Shown: positions 27,661-42,400 of the stretch, in pieces
Layout: every line of letters starts with the position of its first letter
How positions within the stretch are numbered: the stretch's first letter is position 1
Assembly: GCF_051014445.1 (NCBI RefSeq)
Contig: NC_135134.1
Coordinates: 22,757,672 to 22,821,671 of the forward strand
Length of the DNA stretch: 64,000 nucleotides
Origin: Colletes latitarsis
Lineage: Eukaryota > Arthropoda > Insecta > Hymenoptera > Colletidae
Reading direction: 5' to 3'
Made by a program: the position numbers and the translations under genes
Notes under the pieces: model-generated
Told to the model about the DNA's origin: nothing
Seen by the model: only the letters and a program-made list of their open reading frames with translations
The model's database searches: none

Positions 27661-30060
27661 CAGACCTAACCGGTATTATCCTCTAAAATATTAATCGCAA
27701 CCAGGTTGAAATGACTGTTTCGGTGGGATACCACATTACTACCTGATCCAAACCAGAAAAAACCCAGGATCTGTCCAACAAGTATGCGAAAAGTGCGAAA
27801 GTATGAGGTAGATGACTGCAAATACCATAACTAACCCAGACATAACCGGCGTTATCCTATAAAATATTAATCGCAACCAGGTTTAATTGACGGTATCAGT
27901 GTGGTACCACACTACTACGTTATTCAAATCAGAAAAAGCGCAGGATCTGGCCAACAAGTATACCAAAAATGCGAAAGTATGAGGAAGATGATTGCAAATA
28001 CCAGACGTAACCCAGACCTAACCGGTGTTATCCGCTAAAATATTGATCGAACCCAGGTTGATTTGACTATTTCAGTGTGGTACCACTTTAATACGTGGTT
28101 CTCACCAGACAGAAACCCATGATCTGGCCAACAAGTATGCGAAAGATGCGAAAGTATGAGGCAGATGATTGCAAATACCAGACCTAACACAAACCTAAAC
28201 GGTGTTATCCTCTAAAGTCTTGATCAAATCCAGGTTCAATTGACTGTTTCGATGTGGTTCCACATTACTACGCGATCCAAATCAGAAAAGGCCCAGGATC
28301 TGGCCATTCAAGTATGCGAAACGTGTGAAAGTATGAGCCTGATGATTGCAAATACCAGAACTATCCCAGACATAACAGGCGTTATCCTATGAAATATTAA
28401 TCGCAACTAGGTTTAAATGACTGTTTCGGCGTGGTACGACATTACTACGTGATCCAAACCAGGAATAACCCAGGATCTGGCCAACGAGAATGAGGAAAAT
28501 GCGAAAGTATGAGCCAGATTATTGCAAATACCAGACCTAACACAAACCTTACCGGCGTTATCCACTAAATTATTTATCGCAAGCAGGTTTAATTGACTGT
28601 TTCAGTGTGGTATCACTTTACTACGTGATCCAAACCAGAAAAAGGACAGGATCTAGCCATTCAAGTATGCGAAAAATGCGAAAGTATGAGGAAGATGATT
28701 GCAAATACCAGACGTAACCCAGACCTAACCGGTGTTATCCTCTAAAATATTGATCGAACCCAGGTTGAATTGACTATTTCAGTGTGGTACCAGTTTAATA
28801 CGTGGTCCTAACCAGAAAAAAACCCAGGATCTGGCCAACAAGTATGCGAAGGATGCGAAAGTATGAGGCAGATGATTGCAAATACCAAATCTAACCCAGA
28901 CATAACCGGTGTTATCCACTAAAGTCTTGATCAAATCCAGGTTTAATTGTCTGTTGTGGTGTGGTACCACATTACTGCGCCATCCAAATCAGAAAAGACC
29001 CGGGATATGGCCATTCAAGTATGCGAAAAATGCGAAAGTATGAGCTAGATGATGGCAAATACCATACCTGACCCAGCCATAACCGGCGTTATCCTCTAAA
29101 GTATTAATCCCAACCAGGTATAATTGACTGTTTCGGTGTGGGACCACATTACTACGTGATCCTGACTAGAAAAAAACTCAGGATCTTGCCAACAAGTATG
29201 CGAAAAATGCGAAAGTTTGAGCCAGATGATTGCAAATACCAGACGTAACCCTGACCTAACCGGTATTATCCTCTAAAATATTAATCGCAACCAGGTTGAA
29301 ATGACGGTTTCGGTGTGGTACCATATTACTACGTAATCCGAACCAGAAAAAACCCTGGATCTGACCAACAAGTATGCGAAAAATGTTAAAGTATGAGGCA
29401 GATTATTGCAAATACCAGACGTAACCCAGACCTAACCGGTATTATCCTCTAAAATATTAATCGCAACCAGGTTGAAATTACTGTTTCGGTGTGGTACCAT
29501 ATTACTACGTGATCCGAACCAGAAAAAACCCTGGATCTGACCAACAAGTATGCGAAAAATTCGAAAGTATGAGCCAGATGATTGCAAATACCAGACCTAA
29601 CATAAACCTATACGGTGTTATCCTCTAAAGCATTGATCAAATTCTGGTTTGATTGACGGTTTCAGTGTGGTACCACATTACTACGTGATTCAAGTCAGAA
29701 AAAGCCCAGGATCTGGCCAACAAGAATGAGAAAGATGCGAAAGTATGAGCCAGATGATTACAAATACAAGACCTAACCCAGAGATAACCGGCGTTATCCC
29801 CTGAAATATTAATCGGAACCAGGTTTAATTGACTGTTTCGGTGTGGTACCACATTACTACGTGATTCAAATCAGAAAAAGCCCAGGATCTGGCCAACGAG
29901 AATGAGAAAAATGCGAATGTATGAGGCAGATGATTGCAAATACCAGACCTAACCCAGGCATAACCAGCGTTATCCTCTAAAATATTAATCGCAACCGGGA
30001 TTAATTGACTGTTTCAGTGTGGTACCACTGTACTACGTGATCGGAACCAGAAAAAGGACA

Positions 30061-31120
30061 GGATCTGACCAACAAGTATGCGAAAAATGCGAAAATATGA
30101 GCCAGATGATTGCAAATACCAGAACTAACCCAGACATAACCAGGGTTATCCTCTAAAATAATAATCGGAACAAGGTTTAATTGACTGTTTTAGTGTTGCA
30201 CCACTTTACTACGTGATCCCAACCAGAAGAAGGACAGGATCTGGCCATTCAAGTATGCGAAAAATGCGAAAGTATGAGCCCGATGATTGCAAATACCAGA
30301 ACTACCCCAGACATAACTGGCGTTATCCTATAAAATATTAATCGCAACCAGGTTTAATTGACGGTTTCAGTGTGGTACCACACTTCTACGTTATTCATAT
30401 CAGAAAAAGGACAGGATCTGGCCATTCAAGTATGCGAAAAATGCGAAAGTATGAGGCATATTATTGCAAATACCAGACGTAACCCAGACCTTACAGGTAT
30501 TATCCTCCAAAATATTAATCGCAACCAGGTTGAAATGACTGTTTCGGTGGGATACCACATTACTACGTGATCCAAACCAGAAAAAACCCAGGATCTGACC
30601 AACAAGTATGCGAAAAATGCGAAAATATGAGCCAGATGATTGCAAATACCAGAACTAACCCAGACATAACCAGGGTTATCCTCTAAAATAATAATCGGAA
30701 CAAGGTTTAATTGACTGTTTTAGTGTTGTACCACTTTACTACGTGATCCCAACCAGAAGAAGGACAGGATCTGGCCATTCAAGTATGCGAAAAATGCGAA
30801 AGTATGAGCCCGATGATTGCAAATACCAGAACTACCCCAGACATAACTGGCGTTATCCTATAAAATATTAATCGCAACCAGGTTTAATTGACGGTTTCAG
30901 TGTGGTACCACACTTCTACGTTATTCATATCAGAAAAAGGACAGGATCTGGCCATTCAAGTATGCGAAAAATGCGAAAGTATGAGGCATATTATTGCAAA
31001 TACCAGACGTAACCCAGACCTTACAGGTATTATCCTCCAAAATATTAATCGCAACCAGGTTGAAATGACTGTTTCGGTGGGATACCACATTACTACGTGA
31101 TCCAAACCAGAAAAAACCCA
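30061..31120 (+). repeat. Tandem pair of 530-bp trimers (copy 2)
   Basis: This is the same 2 x 530-bp arrangement as at 23371-24430 (30061-30590 and 30591-31120). It was carried into the second higher-order unit, so the trimer duplication is older than the 6.7-kb duplication. A private change, 'gtgttgcacc', is seen near 30196. Confidence 0.88.
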
Positions 31121-32819
31121 GGATCTGACCAACAAGTATGCGAAAAATGCGAAAGTATGACCCAGATTATTGCAAATACCAGACCTAACACAAACCTAAC
31201 CGGCGTTATCCTCTAAATTATTAATCGCAACCAGGTTTAATTGACTGTTTAAGTGTGGTATCACATTGATACGTGATCTTATCCAGAAAAAGCCCAAGGA
31301 TCTGGCCAACAAGTATGCGAAAAATTCGAAAGTATGAGCTAGATGATGGCAAATACCAAATCTAACCCAGACCTCACCGGTGTTATCCACTACAATACTG
31401 ATCGAATCTAGGTTGAATTGACTATTTCAGTATGGCACCACATTAATACGTGATCCTAACCAGAAAAAAAACCAGGATCTGTCCAACAAGTATGCGAAAA
31501 GTGCGAAAGTATGAGGTAGATGACTGCAAATACCATAACTAACCCAGACATTACCGGCGTTATCCTATAAAATATTAATCGCAACCAGGTTTAATTGACG
31601 GTATCAGTGTGGTACCACACTACTACGTTATTCAAATCAGAAAAAGCGCAGGATCTGGCCAACAAGTATACCAAAAATGCGAAAGTATGAGGAAGATGAT
31701 TGCAAATACCACACGTAACCCAGACCTAACCGGTGTTATCCTCTAAAATATTGATCGAACCCAGGTTGATTTGAATATTTCAGTGTGGTACCACTTTAAT
31801 ACGTGATTCTAACCAGACAGAAACCCAGGATCTGGCCAACAAGTATGCGAAAGATGCGAAAGTATGAGCCAGATGATTGCAAATACCATTACTAACCCAG
31901 ACCTAACCAGCGTTATCCTCTAAAATATTAATCGGAACAAGGTTTAATTGACTGTTTTAGTGTTGTACCACTTTACTACGTGATCCCAACCAGAAAAAGG
32001 ACAGGATCTGGCCATTCAAGTATGCGAAAAATGCGAAATTATGAGCTAGGTGATGGCAAATACCAGACCTAACCCAGGCATAACCGGCGTTCCCCTCCAA
32101 ATTATTAATCGGAACCAGGTTTTATTGACTATTTCAGTGCGGTACCACATTACTACGTGATTCAAATCAGAAAAAGCCCAGGTTCTGGCCAACGAGGATG
32201 AGAAAAATGCGAAAGTATGACGCAGATTGTTGCAAATACCAGACCTAACCCAGGCATAATCTGCGTAATCCTCTAAATTATTAATCGCAACCAGGTTTAA
32301 TTGACTGTTTCAGTGTGGTACCACTTTACTTCGTGATCCAAGCCAGGAAAAACACAGGATCTGACCAACAAGTATGCGAAAAATGCGAAAGTATCAGCCA
32401 GATGTTTTCAAATACCAGACCTAACCCAGATTTAACCGGCGTTATCCTATAAAATAATAATCGCAACCAGGTTTAATTGACTGTTTAAGTGTGGTATCAC
32501 ATTGATACGTGATCTTATCCAGAAAAAGACCAAGGATCTGGCCAACAAGTATGCGAAAAATTCGAAAGTATGAGCTAGATGATGGCAAATACCAAACCTA
32601 ACCCAGACCTCACCGGTGTTATCCACTACAATACTGATCGAATCTAGATTGAATTGCCTATTTCAGTATGGCACCACATTAATACGTGATCCTAACCAGA
32701 AAAAAAACCAGGATCTGGCCAACAAGTATGCGAAAAATGCGAAAGTATGAGGTAGATGACTGCAAATACCATAACTAACCCAGACATAACCGGCGTAATC
32801 CTCTAAATTATTAATCGCA

Positions 32820-34160
32820 ACCAGGTTTAATTGACTGTTTCAGTGTGGTACCACTTTACTACGTGATCCAAACCAGAAAAAGGACAGGATCAAGTATGCA
32901 AAAAATGCGAAAGTATGAGGCAGATTATTGCAAATACCAGACGTAACCCAGACCTAACCGGTATTATCCTCTAAAATATTAATCGCGACCAGGTTGAAAT
33001 GACTGTTTCTGTGGGATACCACATTACTAGCTGATCCAAACCAGAAAAAACCCAGGATCTGACCAACAAGTATGCGAAAAATGCGAAAGTATGAGCCAGA
33101 TGTTTTCAAATACCAGACCTAACCCAGATTTAACCGGCATTATCCTCAAAAATATTAATCCCAACCAGGTTTGATTGACTGTTTCGGTGGGGTACCACTT
33201 TACTACATGATCCAAGCCAGGAAAAACACAGGATCTGACCAACAAGTATGCGAAAGATGCGAAAGTATGAGGCACATTATTGCAAATACCAGACGTAACC
33301 CAGACCTAACCGGTATTATCCCCTAAAATATTAATCGCAACCAGGTTGAAATGACTGTTTCGGTGGGATACCACATTACTACGTGATAGAAACCAGAAAA
33401 AACACAGGATCTGACCAACAAGTATGCGAAAAATGCAAAAGTATGAGCCAGATGATTGCAAATACCAGACCTAACACAAACCTATACGGTGTTATCCTCT
33501 AAAGCATTGATCAAATCCTGGTTTAATTGACTGTTTCGGTGGGGTACCACTTTACTACGTGATCCAAGCCAGGAAAAACACAGGATCTGAGCAACAAGTA
33601 TGCGAAAAATGCGAAAGTATGAGCCAGATGTTTTCAAATACCAGACCTAACCTAGATTTAACCCGCGTTATCCTATAAAATATTAATCGCAACCAGGTTT
33701 GATTGACTGTTTCAGTGTGGTACCACTTTACTACGTAATCCAAACCAGAAAAAGGACAGGATCAAGTATGGAAAAAATGCGAAAGTATGAGGCAGATTAT
33801 TGCAAATACCAGACGTAACCCAGACCTAACCGGTATTATCCTCTAAAATATTAATCGCAACCAGGTTGAAATGACTGTTTCGGTGGGATACCACATTACT
33901 ACCTGATCCAAACCAGAAAAAACCCAGGATCTGACCAACAAGTATGCGAAAAATGCGAAAGTATGAGCCAGATTATTGCAAATACCAGACCTAACATAAA
34001 CCTTACCGGCGTTATCCTCTAAATTATTAATCGCAACCAGGTTTAATTGACTGTTTCAGTGTGGTACCACTTTACTACGTGATCCAAACCAGAAAAAGGA
34101 CAGGATCAAGTATGCAAAAAATGCGAAAGTATGAGGCAGATTATTGCAAATACCAGACGC
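32820..34160 (+). repeat. Monomers with the same 9-bp deletion (copy 2, three sites)
   Basis: The 'ggacaggatcaagtatg' deletion form occurs after 32890, 33762 and 34106. The last two correspond to the pair near 27258 and 27602 at the 6504-bp offset. The first is extra and lies in the region where the two higher-order units differ in monomer order. It therefore marks the two-monomer replacement tract in this copy. Confidence 0.83.
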
Positions 34161-35200
34161 AACCCAGACCTAACCGGTATTATCCTCTAAAATATTAATC
34201 GCAACCAGGTTGAAATGACTGTTTCGGTGGGATACCACATTACTACCTGATCCAAACCAGAAAAAACCCAGGATCTGTCCAACAAGTATGCGAAAAGTGC
34301 GAAAGTATGAGGTAGATGACTGCAAATACCATAACTAACCCAGACATAACCGGCGTTATCCTATAAAATATTAATCGCAACCAGGTTTAATTGACGGTAT
34401 CAGTGTGGTACCACACTACTACGTTATTCAAATCAGAAAAAGCGCAGGATCTGGCCAACAAGTATACCAAAAATGCGAAAGTATGAGGAAGATGATTGCA
34501 AATACCAGACGTAACCCAGACCTAACCGGTGTTATCCGCTAAAATATTGATCGAACCCAGGTTGATTTGACTATTTCAGTGTGGTACCACTTTAATACGT
34601 GGTTCTCACCAGACAGAAACCCATGATCTGGCCAACAAGTATGCGAAAGATGCGAAAGTATGAGGCAGATGATTGCAAATACCAGACCTAACACAAACCT
34701 AAACGGTGTTATCCTCTAAAGTCTTGATCAAATCCAGGTTCAATTGACTGTTTCGATGTGGTTCCACATTACTACGCGATCCAAATCAGAAAAGGCCCAG
34801 GATCTGGCCATTCAAGTATGCGAAACGTGTGAAAGTATGAGCCTGATGATTGCAAATACCAGAACTATCCCAGACATAACAGGCGTTATCCTATGAAATA
34901 TTAATCGCAACTAGGTTTAAATGACTGTTTCGGCGTGGTACGACATTACTACGTGATCCAAACCAGGAATAACCCAGGATCTGGCCAACGAGAATGAGGA
35001 AAATGCGAAAGTATGAGCCAGATTATTGCAAATACCAGACCTAACACAAACCTTACCGGCGTTATCCACTAAATTATTTATCGCAAGCAGGTTTAATTGA
35101 CTGTTTCAGTGTGGTATCACTTTACTACGTGATCCAAACCAGAAAAAGGACAGGATCTAGCCATTCAAGTATGCGAAAAATGCGAAAGTATGAGGAAGAT

Positions 35201-38200
35201 GATTGCAAATACCAGACGTAACCCAGACCTAACCGGTGTTATCCTCTAAAATATTGATCGAACCCAGGTTGAATTGACTATTTCAGTGTGGTACCAGTTT
35301 AATACGTGGTCCTAACCAGAAAAAAACCCAGGATCTGGCCAACAAGTATGCGAACGATGCGAAAGTATGAGGCAGATGATTGCAAATACCAAATCTAACC
35401 CAGACATAACCGGTGTTATCCACTAAAGTCTTGATCAAATCCAGGTTTAATTGACTGTTGTGGTGTGGTACCACATTACTGCGCCATCCAAATCAGAAAA
35501 GACCCGGGATATGGCCATTCAAGTATGCGAAAAATGCGAAAGTATGAGCTAGATGATGGCAAATACCATACCTGACCCAGCCATAACCGGCGTTATCCTC
35601 TAAAGTATTAATCCCAACCAGGTATAATTGACTGTTTCGGTGTGGGACCACATTACTACGTGATCCTGACTAGAAAAAAACTCAGGATCTTGCCAACAAG
35701 TATGCGAAAAATGCGAAAGTTTGAGCCAGATGATTGCAAATACCAGACGTAACCCTGACCTAACCGGTATTATCCTCTAAAATATTAATCGCAACCAGGT
35801 TGAAATGACGGTTTCGGTGTGGTACCATATTACTACGTAATCCGAACCAGAAAAAACCCTGGATCTGACCAACAAGTATGCGAAAAATGTTAAAGTATGA
35901 GGCAGATTATTGCAAATACCAGACGTAACCCAGACCTAACCGGTATTATCCTCTAAAATATTAATCGCAACCAGGTTGAAATTACTGTTTCGGTGTGGTA
36001 CCATATTACTACGTGATCCGAACCAGAAAAAACCCTGGATCTGACCAACAAGTATGCGAAAAATTCGAAAGTATGAGCCAGATGATTGCAAATACCAGAC
36101 CTAACATAAACCTATACGGTGTTATCCTCTAAAGCATTGATCAAATTCTGGTTTGATTGACGGTTTCAGTGTGGTACCACATTACTACGTGATTCAAGTC
36201 AGAAAAAGCCCAGGATCTGGCCAACAAGAATGAGAAAGATGCGAAAGTATGAGCCAGATGATTACAAATACAAGACCTAACCCAGAGATAACCGGCGTTA
36301 TCCCCTGAAATATTAATCGGAACCAGGTTTAATTGACTGTTTCGGTGTGGTACCACATTACTACGTGATTCAAATCAGAAAAAGCCCAGGATCTGGCCAA
36401 CGAGAATGAGAAAAATGCGAATGTATGAGGCAGATGATTGCAAATACCAGACCTAACCCAGGCATAACCAGCGTTATCCTCTAAAATATTAATCGCAACC
36501 GGGATTAATTGACTGTTTCAGTGTGGTACCACTGTACTACGTGATCGGAACCAGAAAAAGGACAGGATCTGGCCAATAAGTATGCGAAAAATGCGAAAGT
36601 ATGAGCCAGATGATTGCAAATACCTGAACTAACCCAGACATAAACAGCGTTATCCTCTAAAATATTAATCGGAACAAGGTTTAATTGACTGTTTTTGTGT
36701 TGTACCACTTTACTACGTGATCCAAACCAGAAAAAGGACAGGATCTGGCTATTTAAGTATGCGAAAAATGCGAAAGTATGAGCCTGATGGTTGCAAATAC
36801 CAGAACTACCCCAGACATAACTCGCGTTATCCTATAAAATATTCATCGCAACCAGGTTTAATTTGCGGTTTCAGTGTGGTACCACACTACTACGCGATCC
36901 AAATCAGAAAAGGCCCAGGATCTGGCCATTCAAGTATGCGAAACGTGTGAAAGTACGAGCCTGATGATTGCAAATACCAGAACTATCCCAGACATAACAG
37001 GCGTTATCCTATAAAATATTAATCGCAACTAGGTTTAAATGACTGTTTCGGCGTGGTACGACATTACTACGTGATCCTAATCAGGAATAACCCAGGATCT
37101 GACCAACAAGTATGCGAAAAATGCGAAAGTATGAGCCAGATGATTGCAAATACCAGACCTAACACAAACCCATATGGTGTTATCCTCTAAAGCATTGATC
37201 AAATCCTGGTTTGATTGACGGTTTCAGTGTGTACCACATTACTACGTGATTCAAATCAGAAAAAGCCCAGGATCTGGCCAACAAGAATGAGAAAAATGCG
37301 AAAGCATGAGCCAGATGATTACAAATACCAGACCTAACCCAGAGATAACCGGCGTTGTCCTCTAAAATATTAAACGGAACCAGGTTTAATTGACTGTTTC
37401 GGTGTGGAACCACATTTCTACGTTATTCAAATCAGAAAAAGCGCAGGATCTGGCCAACAAGTATACCGAAAATGCGAAAGTATGAGCCTGATGATTGCAA
37501 ATACCAGAACTATCCCAGACATAACAGGCGTTATCCTATAAAATATTAATCGCAACTAGGTTTAAATGACTGTTTCAGCGTGGTACGACATTACTACGTG
37601 ATCCAAACCAGGAATAACCCAGGATCTGATCAACAAGTATGCGAAAAATGCGAAAGTATGAGCCAGATGATTGCAAATACCAGACCTAACACAAACCCAT
37701 ACGGTGTTATCCTCTAAAGCATTGATCAAATCCTGGTTTGATTGACGGTTTCAGTGTGTACCACATTACTACGTGATTCAAATCAGAAAAAGCCCAGGAT
37801 CTGGCCAACAAGAATGAGAAAAATGCGAAAGCATGAGCCAGATGATTACAAATACCAGACCTAACCCAGAGATAACCGGCGTTGTCCTCTAAAATATTAA
37901 TCGCAACCAGGTTGAAATGACGGTTTCGGTGTGGTACCATATTACTACGTAATCCGAACCAGAAAAAACCCTGGATCTGACCAACAAGTATGCGAAAAAT
38001 GTTAAAGTATGAGGCAGATTATTGCAAATACCAGACGTAACCCAGACCTAACCGGTATTATCCTCTAAAATATTAATCGCAACCAGGTTGAAATTACTGT
38101 TTCGGTGTGGTACCATATTACTACGTGATCCGAACCAGAAAAAACCCTGGATCTGACCAACAAGTATGCGAAAAATTCGAAAGTATGAGCCAGATGATTG

Positions 38201-39428
38201 CAAATACCAGACCTAACATAAACCTATACGGTGTTATCCTCTAAAGCATTGATCAAATTCTGGTTTGATTGACGGTTTCAGTGTGGTACCACATTACTAC
38301 GTGATTCAAGTCAGAAAAAGCCCAGGATCTGGCCAACAAGAATGAGAAAGATGCGAAAGTATGAGCCAGATGATTACAAATACAAGACCTAACCCAGAGA
38401 TAACCGGCGTTATCCCCTGAAATATTAATCGGAACCAGGTTTAATTGACTGTTTCGGTGTGGTACCACATTACTACGTGATTCAAATCAGAAAAAGCCCA
38501 GGATCTGGCCAACGAGAATGAGAAAAATGCGAATGTATGAGGCAGATGATTGCAAATACCAGACCTAACCCAGGCATAACCAGCGTTATCCTCTAAAATA
38601 TTAATCGCAACCGGGATTAATTGACTGTTTCAGTGTGGTACCACTGTACTACGTGATCGGAACCAGAAAAAGGACAGGATCTGGCCAATAAGTATGCGAA
38701 AAATGCGAAAGTATGAGCCAGATGATTGCAAATACCTGAACTAACCCAGACATAAACAGCGTTATCCTCTAAAATATTAATCGGAACAAGGTTTAATTGA
38801 CTGTTTTTGTGTTGTACCACTTTACTACGTGATCCAAACCAGAAAAAGGACAGGATCTGGCAATTTAAGTATGCGAAAAATGCGAAAGTATGAGCCTGAT
38901 GGTTGCAAATACCAGAACTACCCCAGACATAACTCGCGTTATCCTATAAAATATTCATCGCAACCAGGTTTAATTTGCGGTTTCAGTGTGGTACCACACT
39001 ACTACGCGATCCAAATCAGAAAAGGCCCAGGATCTGGCCATTCAAGTATGCGAAACGTGTGAAAGTACGAGCCTGATGATTGCAAATACCAGAACTATCC
39101 CAGACATAACAGGCGTTATCCTATAAAATATTAATCGCAACTAGGTTTAAATGACTGTTTCGGCGTGGTACGACATTACTACGTGATCCTAATCAGGAAT
39201 AACCCAGGATCTGACCAACAAGTATGCGAAAAATGCGAAAGTATGAGCCAGATGATTGCAAATACCAGACCTAACACAAACCCATATGGTGTTATCCTCT
39301 AAAGCATTGATCAAATCCTGGTTTGATTGACGGTTTCAGTGTGTACCACATTACTACGTGATTCAAATCAGAAAAAGCCCAGGATCTGGCCAACAAGAAT
39401 GAGAAAAATGCGAAAGCATGAGCCAGAT
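35201..39428 (+). repeat. 4228-bp higher-order unit, copy 1 (24 monomers)
   Basis: This segment is repeated in tandem at 39429-43656 at a constant offset of 4228 bp. Within it there is an older duplication of 2112 bp (12 monomers): 35773-37884 is repeated from 37885 until about 39428. At that point 'gattgcaaataccagacgta' restarts the larger unit where the 12-mer would have continued with 'gattacaaataccagaccta'. The nesting 2112 within 4228 shows two successive unequal exchanges. Confidence 0.9.
37885..39428 (+). repeat. Second, incomplete 2112-bp sub-repeat inside the 4228-bp unit
   Basis: The sequence is collinear with 35773 onward at offset 2112 bp. It has minor differences, such as 'ggcaatttaag' near 38859 against 'ggctatttaag' near 36747. 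It stops about 570 bp short of a full 12-mer, where the next 4228-bp unit begins. Confidence 0.85.
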
Positions 39429-42400
39429 GATTGCAAATACCAGACGTAACCCAGACCTAACCGGTGTTATCCTCTAAAATATTGATCGAACCCAGGTTGA
39501 ATTGACTATTTCAGTGTGGTACCAGTTTAATACGTGGTCCTAACCAGAAAAAAACCCAGGATCTGGCCAACAAGTATGCGAACGATGCGAAAGTATGAGG
39601 CAGATGATTGCAAATACCAAATCTAACCCAGACATAACCGGTGTTATCCACTAAAGTCTTGATCAAATCCAGGTTTAATTGACTGTTGTGGTGTGGTACC
39701 ACATTACTGCGCCATCCAAATCAGAAAAGACCCGGGATATGGCCATTCAAGTATGCGAAAAATGCGAAAGTATGAGCTAGATGATGGCAAATACCATACC
39801 TGACCCAGCCATAACCGGCGTTATCCTCTAAAGTATTAATCCCAACCAGGTATAATTGACTGTTTCGGTGTGGGACCACATTACTACGTGATCCTGACTA
39901 GAAAAAAACTCAGGATCTTGCCAACAAGTATGCGAAAAATGCGAAAGTTTGAGCCAGATGATTGCAAATACCAGACGTAACCCTGACCTAACCGGTATTA
40001 TCCTCTAAAATATTAATCGCAACCAGGTTGAAATGACGGTTTCGGTGTGGTACCATATTACTACGTAATCCGAACCAGAAAAAACCCTGGATCTGACCAA
40101 CAAGTATGCGAAAAATGTTAAAGTATGAGGCAGATTATTGCAAATACCAGACGTAACCCAGACCTAACCGGTATTATCCTCTAAAATATTAATCGCAACC
40201 AGGTTGAAATTACTGTTTCGGTGTGGTACCATATTACTACGTGATCCGAACCAGAAAAAACCCTGGATCTGACCAACAAGTATGCGAAAAATTCGAAAGT
40301 ATGAGCCAGATGATTGCAAATACCAGACCTAACATAAACCTATACGGTGTTATCCTCTAAAGCATTGATCAAATTCTGGTTTGATTGACGGTTTCAGTGT
40401 GGTACCACATTACTACGTGATTCAAGTCAGAAAAAGCCCAGGATCTGGCCAACAAGAATGAGAAAGATGCGAAAGTATGAGCCAGATGATTACAAATACA
40501 AGACCTAACCCAGAGATAACCGGCGTTATCCCCTGAAATATTAATCGGAACCAGGTTTAATTGACTGTTTCGGTGTGGTACCACATTACTACGTGATTCA
40601 AATCAGAAAAAGCCCAGGATCTGGCCAACGAGAATGAGAAAAATGCGAATGTATGAGGCAGATGATTGCAAATACCAGACCTAACCCAGGCATAACCAGC
40701 GTTATCCTCTAAAATATTAATCGCAACCGGGATTAATTGACTGTTTCAGTGTGGTACCACTGTACTACGTGATCGGAACCAGAAAAAGGACAGGATCTGG
40801 CCAATAAGTATGCGAAAAATGCGAAAGTATGAGCCAGATGATTGCAAATACCTGAACTAACCCAGACATAAACAGCGTTATCCTCTAAAATATTAATCGG
40901 AACAAGGTTTAATTGACTGTTTTTGTGTTGTACCACTTTACTACGTGATCCAAACCAGAAAAAGGACAGGATCTGGCTATTTAAGTATGCGAAAAATGCG
41001 AAAGTATGAGCCTGATGGTTGCAAATACCAGAACTACCCCAGACATAACTCGCGTTATCCTATAAAATATTCATCGCAACCAGGTTTAATTTGCGGTTTC
41101 AGTGTGGTACCACACTACTACGCGATCCAAATCAGAAAAGGCCCAGGATCTGGCCATTCAAGTATGCGAAACGTGTGAAAGTACGAGCCTGATGATTGCA
41201 AATACCAGAACTATCCCAGACATAACAGGCGTTATCCTATAAAATATTAATCGCAACTAGGTTTAAATGACTGTTTCGGCGTGGTACGACATTACTACGT
41301 GATCCTAATCAGGAATAACCCAGGATCTGACCAACAAGTATGCGAAAAATGCGAAAGTATGAGCCAGATGATTGCAAATACCAGACCTAACACAAACCCA
41401 TATGGTGTTATCCTCTAAAGCATTGATCAAATCCTGGTTTGATTGACGGTTTCAGTGTGTACCACATTACTACGTGATTCAAATCAGAAAAAGCCCAGGA
41501 TCTGGCCAACAAGAATGAGAAAAATGCGAAAGCATGAGCCAGATGATTACAAATACCAGACCTAACCCAGAGATAACCGGCGTTGTCCTCTAAAATATTA
41601 AACGGAACCAGGTTTAATTGACTGTTTCGGTGTGGAACCACATTTCTACGTTATTCAAATCAGAAAAAGCGCAGGATCTGGCCAACAAGTATACCGAAAA
41701 TGCGAAAGTATGAGCCTGATGATTGCAAATACCAGAACTATCCCAGACATAACAGGCGTTATCCTATAAAATATTAATCGCAACTAGGTTTAAATGACTG
41801 TTTCAGCGTGGTACGACATTACTACGTGATCCAAACCAGGAATAACCCAGGATCTGATCAACAAGTATGCGAAAAATGCGAAAGTATGAGCCAGATGATT
41901 GCAAATACCAGACCTAACACAAACCCATACGGTGTTATCCTCTAAAGCATTGATCAAATCCTGGTTTGATTGACGGTTTCAGTGTGTACCACATTACTAC
42001 GTGATTCAAATCAGAAAAAGCCCAGGATCTGGCCAACAAGAATGAGAAAAATGCGAAAGCATGAGCCAGATGATTACAAATACCAGACCTAACCCAGAGA
42101 TAACCGGCGTTGTCCTCTAAAATATTAATCGCAACCAGGTTGAAATGACGGTTTCGGTGTGGTACCATATTACTACGTAATCCGAACCAGAAAAAACCCT
42201 GGATCTGACCAACAAGTATGCGAAAAATGTTAAAGTATGAGGCAGATTATTGCAAATACCAGACGTAACCCAGACCTAACCGGTATTATCCTCTAAAATA
42301 TTAATCGCAACCAGGTTGAAATTACTGTTTCGGTGTGGTACCATATTACTACGTGATCCGAACCAGAAAAAACCCTGGATCTGACCAACAAGTATGCGAA

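Larger units (their letters stand above)
23371..30060 (+). repeat. ~6.7-kb higher-order unit, copy 1 (6690 bp, 38 monomers)
   Basis: This segment is followed head to tail by a related unit at 30061-36564. The offset is 6690 bp up to about 25.9 kb and 6504 bp from about 27.05 kb onward. The change of 186 bp equals one monomer plus the 9 bp missing from a short monomer variant in copy 2. Left of 23371 the two sequences differ ('ccaaaccagaaaaaaccc' against 'cggaaccagaaaaaggac'). Between 25.7 and 26.8 kb this copy holds a partly duplicated module that copy 2 lacks. Confidence 0.88.
30061..36564 (+). repeat. ~6.5-kb higher-order unit, copy 2 (6504 bp)
   Basis: This is the tandem partner of 23371-30060. 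It is near-identical at both ends but differs at about 32.6-33.1 kb. There two monomers, one of them a 9-bp-deletion variant, stand in place of three monomers of copy 1. The right limit is where copy 1 restarts with 'ggatctgaccaac' while this copy continues with 'ggatctggccaataag'. Its last 1.36 kb also belongs to the 4228-bp duplication, so the two amplification events overlap. Confidence 0.86.
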
